A stretch of 64,000 nt of DNA from Tenrec ecaudatus (Eukaryota; Chordata; Mammalia; Afrosoricida; Tenrecidae). The stretch's first letter is position 1. Each line of letters starts with the position of its first letter. The position numbers and the translations under genes were made by a program. Location: the NCBI RefSeq assembly GCF_050624435.1, contig NW_027459229.1, forward strand, positions 1 through 64,000, in the 5' to 3' direction. Below are positions 58,534 through 64,000 of this stretch, one piece after another. Below the pieces are notes generated by a model. That model saw only the letters and a list, made by a program, of their open reading frames with translations. It searched no databases and was not told the origin of the DNA.

Positions 58534-59330
58534 ACTCAATATAGTAGCCTAACCTTAGTCATCATTGAGTGGTCCTGGGATTGCCTTCGAGCCCTCCTTC
58601 GAGAATAATATCAGAAGGTGTACTACCTACGTATGAAGGGGCAGTGAATTGTTCAATGTGACTTTTTTAGTCGAAGTTTCTAACTCCCACTTTTTCCTGC
58701 ATGAGTCTAGAAAGAAGACGGGGGAAGATACCGATAGGATTCACATGTAATTGTGAACAGATGCACTGAAATGCTTTTTTGCTGCACATAAAATGAGCCC
58801 TCTGAGACAGAGAAGGGGAGAACCTCACCACTAGCAAGAAGCAAGAGAGCAGTGTCCTCTGGCCCCTAGACCCCTGTGGAGCGAACCTTCTGGATTCAGC
58901 AGGCAGCTGTACCATCAGAGCAGAGCAGTAGCAGTAGCAGCAGCAGCAGCAAAGCCAGAAGCCACAGCACGAGTGAGCGGTGGACTTCCTAGCCCATGGA
59001 GCATGCAAAGGTTAGGGCAGGAGACTGGATTGTAGAGTGGGGGGGGGGGGTCTCTGTTATTTGGGGGAGCTGGGCTTGCTGACATAATAAAGTAGAGCTG
59101 AGTCCCTTTGTGCTGAGGCTTACAGGAGTAGACTGCCTCTGGATACTTAATTCAGGGACTGGGTTGGCTGACCCACAGAACTTGAGCTGAACGTTTTTGG
59201 GTTGAGGCAGCAGCCCAGAACAAACTTTGTAACATGTCCTGATGGAAGACTTTGTGTCTTGGACATTTCTCACTTGCTTTATCACATAGCATGGTCACAT
59301 CCTTTAAAAAAAATCTTTGAATCTGTGAGT
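58534..59330. other. Unassigned GC-richer block with AGC and G runs
   Basis: It contains an AGT/AGC triplet run at 58917-58953 and a G-run at about 59038-59050. The composition contrasts with the AT-rich hAT relic next to it. Open frames of about 100 codons on the minus strand (58667-59008, 58989-59285) lack recognisable domains. The smooth, structured look suggests a repeat (LTR or LINE UTR), but no family was recognised. Confidence 0.45.
58917..58953. repeat. Interrupted (AGC)n trinucleotide run
   Basis: agcagagcagtagcagtagc followed by uninterrupted agc units. Confidence 0.9.
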
Positions 59331-59924
59331 TCTATATAGCTCTTCCATGCAATGAGTACTAGAACCCAGAATACCAGTTAATATAGCACACAGGCTCAGA
59401 GCCATGGCTAGCCCATAGATTGGGTTTGAGAGCCTAGCCTGAGATTTTAGAGATTTCCTCCCCTCCTAAATAGTGAGATCTCCTCATCTGATAACTTAAA
59501 TGTGTAATCTATCTCAGTATATGTGAAATTGAGCTATAAATCCGCTATATACATTTTGTCCTGGCTAGTCCCTGATTGGCTCTATGCCCTAATCTCTGGT
59601 ACCCAACCAATCTGCGGGACTCTTTTCAGGACCCATTTTCTAGGGCTGAACTCTGCCCAAGAAGGCATTCGAGTGCCCTCATCTATGACAATAAATAGCC
59701 CACTGAATGAAAGAAAATTGATACTATAATGTACTTTGTCCTAGCATGGACTGCGATCCTAGCTCTGGCTAAAAAGGTCCTAAATCTATCAGACTTGCTT
59801 ATGGCAACAGGTTGCACATTCCAGAGACTGTGACCATTCCCTTTCAAGATTTCCCCCGAGCTAGCTTTGTCCCCTCGTTCTGTGAGTCTCCTTGGTTGTC
59901 ACTCTTTATGAGAGCCCTGTCTTT
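59331..59924. other. Unassigned stretch, possibly LTR-like
   Basis: Motifs such as 'ccctgattggctctatgcc', 'cccaaccaatctgcgggact' and 'gacaataaatagccc' resemble CCAAT and poly(A)-signal regions of LTRs. No termini were identified. Confidence 0.3.
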
Positions 59925-60004
59925 CTCCAGTGGGCAGCTGGTGGCTAGGAACTGATGGCCTGCTCGATGGCAGCCCAAATTGTAAGCACCATGCCACCAG
60001 GGGC
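59925..60004 (-). repeat. AfroSINE, 5' part
   Basis: 'ctccagtgggcagctggtgg' and 'gtaagcaccatgccaccagggg' are the reverse-complement middle and head. Confidence 0.6.
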
Positions 60005-60117
60005 CCTAATGGACAATTAAGTACATTCAAAAGTGGCAGTCTTTTAGACACTGTAGAATTTTACCTATTTTTGTAAGCATTTCTATGTTAGCTGGTGACA
60101 TCCTCTTCAATTCACTG

Positions 60118-60312
60118 GGATGCTGGCATTGTGGCTTAGACAGTGGGATGCTAACCACAAGGACAGCAGTTCAAACCCACCAGCTGCTGCACCCAAGAAA
60201 GATGAGGCTTTCCATACTCTTAAATATTTACAGCCACAGAAGCCCACAGGAGTAGTTCCACTCTGTCCAGTAGGGTTGCAATGAGTTGGAATCAATCAAT
60301 AGCAGTGAGTTA
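60118..60312 (+). repeat. AfroSINE, full length
   Basis: 'gatgctggcattgtggcttag', 'gcagttcaaacccaccagctg', 'gatgaggctttccatactc', 'aatatttacagccacagaag' and 'gttgcaatgagttggaatc' lie in order. Confidence 0.9.
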
Positions 60313-60346
60313 ATTGTTTAGAAAGAAATATACATAAATATTAGCA

Positions 60347-60545
60347 CCCCTGGTGGCATTGTGTTTACAATTCAGGTTGTGATCTATAAGGTCATCAGTT
60401 CAAAACCTTACCAGCTGCTCCACTGGGAGAAAGATAGGGCTCTCATAAAGAGTGGCAATCAGGGAGACTCACAAGGGCAATTCCAACTTGTCTTCTGGGG
60501 TGTCTCTAAGTTGGAATCCACTCAATGGCGATGAGTTTGGTTAGA
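60347..60545 (+). repeat. AfroSINE, full length
   Basis: 'cccctggtggcattgtgttta', 'gtcatcagttcaaaacctta', 'ctgctccactgggagaaaga' and 'gttggaatccactcaatggc' lie in order. Confidence 0.9.
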
Positions 60546-60591
60546 CAGAAATATTAAGGAGCCACTATTGGCCAGGTCCTTTATAACAGTT

Positions 60592-60662
60592 AAGGATCAC
60601 TGGTGACACTGTGAAGTAGATAAGCTCAGCTGATCAAACCAACCAGCTGCCCATTCCTGTAC
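60592..60662 (+). repeat. AfroSINE, 5' part
   Basis: 'gatcactggtgacactgtga', 'gatcaaaccaaccagctgcc' are head and middle blocks. The tail is missing. Confidence 0.65.
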
Positions 60663-60971
60663 AAATTGACATAGGGTGGCTAGTCCAAATTAGATAACAA
60701 TAGGTTGGATTTAGTTTTATATCAGTTATCTAGCTGATTCCCTTAGCTCAGGTTAAGAACTTCCTTTTTTTAATTCCATCTTCCCAAAAAGATTTGGCCA
60801 TTCTCTTTCTCTTCTTTCTCCACATGATTTGCCTTTTTGATTATTAGTACTTCTTTTATTTATTAAAAATCTGGACAGCTTCTGAACTTTATCTTTCAGA
60901 AATAGTTCTCATAAGTTCATACTATCTTTCTACATATGATTAACTTGACTAACATGATTAACACATAATTA

Positions 60972-61062
60972 ATTAAGTTGCTTAACTTCCCTGTGGCTCA
61001 GCTGTCTCATCTCTAAAATATAAGTAGCAATAGTAACCAATTTACTGTGTGCAATGAGATAT
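60972..61062 (+). repeat. MIR SINE
   Basis: 'taagttgcttaacttccctgtggctcagctgtctcatctc' (as adjacent blocks) and 'taaaatataagtagcaatagtaa' match the MIR core. Confidence 0.75.
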
Positions 61063-61934
61063 TAGCCAGGTTGTAGCTCTACTAAGGTGAAACGAACGCC
61101 ATCGAGTATTTCTACTGTCATCATCGGTCATCCCCATCTCTTTTCAGCATATGTATATATCCAATTCATCTATTTGCAAACAAATTCATCAGGGAGCTTT
61201 CCAAACAGACACATTAATTTCTTCAAACACTGATAGATTCTCTACTTCATTACAATCCTTTATGATTATCTTGTCAAATATTTGAGTATTTTCCACTTCT
61301 CCAGATTTATCTCATGCCTAAAGTCTCCATCAAAATAATTCTAAGTATTTTTCTTGTATAATTTTTATTGTAATGTACCCAAAGATCTCATGTTTGATTA
61401 ACTCTTGGATGCCACTGTGATCTGCTCCTACAGTTCCTTCCTCTTTACTTGTGGGGGCTCCTTTGCCAAGGTTAAGTCTTGTCCCTTTGACTCCATGGAA
61501 GCCAAAAGTTAGCATTACTGTCCTTGTGTTTCCTTGATAACTTCTTAATAATCAGTGACTGTTCCGAAGACCTCTCTCTTACTTTGATATCAGAATGCCC
61601 AGGTGACAGCAATGCTCGTTGGCAACAGAAACGACAAAATTCTATGATAGACTTGATCGCTGAGTAAGCACGTGATTTGAAACAAGATCTCTTGATTTTT
61701 GTCTCACTTGAAATACTGGGACATTAATGTTTCCCCATTATTGGTATAAGGATTAATGAGGCAATGTTTATAAGGTGCTTTATATGTCGCCAAAGAAAGT
61801 TGTTCATTGTCAGTCTGATTTCCCCTTAAAGGATGGAGAAATCAATTCACTAGTCTCTTTGGAACGTTAAAAAATCCACTTTACTTGGGAAAAAACAGAG
61901 CTAAAGGATAAAGGAAACACATAGAAAATGATAC
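61063..61934. other. Unassigned stretch
   Basis: No gene or repeat recognised. A weak MIR-like scrap near 61745-61790 could not be supported. Confidence 0.5.
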
Positions 61935-62905
61935 AGAATAAAAATGAAAGGGGGTTATGCCTCAACCATGCACAAAACGAACTCAGGATGAATTAGAGAC
62001 CTAAACACTAACCCCAGAGCTATAGGGCTGGCTTGTCAGTGAGAAAATTGGGATGAATTTAAGGTCCCTATTGCAGGAATACATATACTACTAAATATAA
62101 AAGATGCAGCACACAGAACGGAAAACAGATGTGATGATTGGGACCTATTGGGGAAAAATGCACATCAAATGACTTCATCAAAGAGTGAAATTAGAGCCAA
62201 CAGAATGGGAAAAAAAATCTTTAGCGATGACAAAACAGACAAGGGAATAATTTCTAAAATCTATAAAATTCTGCATCACTTGAAGAAAGAAAATAATCCA
62301 ATTTAAAGGAGGTGAAATACATGAATTGACAATTCACAAAAGTGACACATGGGAGCATGGTCACAATCACTAGTCATCCAGATGATGCAAATCAGAACAA
62401 TAATACCACCTTACACCCACAATGAAAGCCCAATTTAAAAAAAAAAAACAAAAAACTTTACAGCAAATGCTGGGGAGGGTTGAGAGGGATTGAAACTTTT
62501 TTTTGCTTCTTGTGGGCTTGCAAATACGTATAAATAACCATTGTGAAAAGTATTATAAGTGGTACCTAAAGCAACTAGGAAGAGAAATACCAGAAGACCG
62601 CCATACCTCTACTGGGAATATACTCCAAAGAGGTAAAAGACAACACAGATGTATGCTCTCCCAGGTCCATAGCAACACCGTTTACATTTCCAAGGAAGTG
62701 GGAATATCCCAAATGCCCATCGGTAGAATAAAGAAACTCTGATACATACACACAATGGCATCCTCTGCATTCCTTAAAAATACAAACAAAAAAAATCAAT
62801 GAAACACCCCGTGACAAGAAAGGACATAGAAACCTTTATGCTGAATGAAATCAATGAATTGCAAAATGTCAAATGACTTATGAGTTCCCTACTGTAAGAA
62901 TAAAC
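61935..62905 (+). mobile_element. L1 LINE ORF2 end and 3' UTR
   Basis: 'gaactcaggatgaattagagacctaa', 'cttcatcaaagagtgaaatt', 'gggaataatttctaaaatctataaaa', 'gcaaatcagaacaataatacc', 'catacctctactgggaatatactcc' (as blocks), 'caaatgcccatcggtag' and 'tatgctgaatgaaatcaatgaa' are L1 landmarks in sense order. A 79-codon frame across 62503-62742 has no coding value. Confidence 0.9.
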
Positions 62906-64000
62906 ACCAAGACCAAGGCAGGCTTTTGGTCTTAGGTCGTATGATCTTCTAATCCTGTCTCCTAAGCAACAAGTAAGGAACCTGCCTATTGACCACGAAG
63001 TCCCCTTTATTTGTCCATCTTAATCTCCCTTTATTTGTACATCTTTATTTGTACACCGCCTTTATTTGTACATCTTAAAAAAATCACTTGATCACGGGAG
63101 ATTTTGCCTCAGCGGGGGTCAGTTTCTCAAAGTAGAGGGAGAAGGAGAATGCCAATCAGTTGCTGTCATACATTATTCTGAGGTTATGCCAAATCACCAA
63201 TTCTTTTAAAAGAATGATTACTGGCATTCAAGTCAAGGCATGTTGGAGGTGGACAAGTCTGTCTCAGAGAAGGTGATTACAATTCTGTTGGTGCAAAGAC
63301 TGGGTGGGACCACCTGACATTGTGAAAAATGCGTAACAATGATTATATAGAACCCCAAGGGGAGAATTTACCCAGTATTATATAACCAATGGGACACTTT
63401 CCATCTAGTTTTTCTCCAAACCTTGGAGACCCAAGTTGAATGTTATAGACAAGTAGGACTCTAGAGTCTGTTCTTTCCAGGCTCACAGCATCCTTGATGG
63501 GCCACACCAGAAGGACTCAATGGGGAAATCCACTAAGCGAACTGAGCTTTCACTTAAAATAACCTGTAGTACATTGAAGAACCTGACATCCTCCCTAGGT
63601 TGAAGGCTGGACTGCCTTAGTGTAAGAAGCAGACCACTAGCTCAAGAATTTGGAATTGCTGCTCACTGAACTTTAGTTAGGATCCCTTGCTTGTTTTGAA
63701 GGTGCTCCAGGAAGGCAGTCTGGAATCACCATGTATTTACTATTGTTGTACTTTCTTTGTTTTTTTATGATGTGTTAGTCTGGCAGGCTGGGTTCTGCTC
63801 TTGCAAATGGGTGTTATTGAAAACTTTGCCCTTTATCCAACAGTTATTGGTTGTGTCCCGTAACTCATGCTTTTAATCGGTACAAGTCAACAATTCATGT
63901 ATTGCGGTATGAAAGGCAGGCCTGTACATGTAAAATTTCCTTTCTCAACAGTGCTTTATATTCTATATCAGTGGCTAAATTAATGACACTTTCAATAGAA
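62906..64000. other. Unassigned terminal stretch
   Basis: It holds a short tandem repeat at 63001-63076 and otherwise nothing recognised. No open frame of note. Confidence 0.5.
63001..63076. repeat. Imperfect tandem repeat of a ctttatttgtacat unit
   Basis: The motif ctttatttgt(a/c)ca recurs four times with spacings of about 20-28 bases (63004, 63031, 63045, 63060). Confidence 0.8.

Noticed and set aside
58917..58953. Polyglutamine or polyserine coding repeat
   Set aside because: No supporting open frame with domain content on either strand. A simple triplet run is enough.

Overview
The window looks like repeat-rich, AT-rich intergenic or intronic DNA from an afrotherian mammal, most likely a tenrec. 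Three signals point there. There are about twenty copies of a tRNA-derived SINE with the AfroSINE layout. There are about ten copies of an RTE-clade LINE whose 3' end carries the 'cacctaacaacaac' tail typical of afrotherian RTE. There are two short hAT elements of the SPIN type (cagtggttctcaac termini), a horizontally acquired family known from tenrec, bushbaby, bats, opossum and rodents. No host protein-coding exon and no RNA gene can be identified with confidence. Every longer open frame that I could explain belongs to a transposable element.

Layout. 0-10 kb: a mariner relic, an ERV-L-like provirus remnant on the minus strand (3' LTR, dUTPase, integrase and upstream pol), a SPIN element, and an RTE copy split by a 1.5 kb LINE-like repeat. 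That repeat, here called family T, is probably an L1 3' UTR. 10-21 kb: a second LTR, several AfroSINEs, a second mariner relic, and an RTE nested in inverse orientation inside another RTE. 21-31 kb: more T, L1, MER5A and RTE, an RTE carrying a 23-bp minisatellite, and a second SPIN. 31-40 kb: mostly unassigned sequence with ancient MIR and L1. 40-51 kb: the densest nest. A 3.5 kb minus-strand RTE is interrupted by an LTR, a T copy and an AfroSINE. It is followed by a MaLR LTR, an interrupted L1, and a plus-strand RTE interrupted by T. 51-56 kb: an LTR with perfect 5-bp target duplications, then older repeats. 56.4-58.5 kb: a decayed but nearly full-length hAT transposase gene (BED finger, RNase H-like core, C-terminal dimerisation domain) that does not resemble the SPIN/Buster type. 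58.5-64 kb: a GC-richer unassigned block, three same-strand AfroSINEs in a row, a MIR and an L1 3' end.

How the parts relate. The nesting gives a relative chronology. MIR, MER5A, MaLR and old L1 form the oldest layer. RTE came next, and T, AfroSINE and ERV-L LTR copies landed inside RTE. At least one later L1-type retroposition landed inside T: a 119-bp insert with a perfect 13-bp duplication at 20.5 kb. The most notable items are the hAT transposase relic at 56.5-58.3 kb, the internally deleted RTE that keeps both ends, and the LTR family shared by the 51 kb solo LTR and the 2-5 kb ERV-L remnant. Family names rest on remembered consensus features and reading of the sequence; none was checked against a database.
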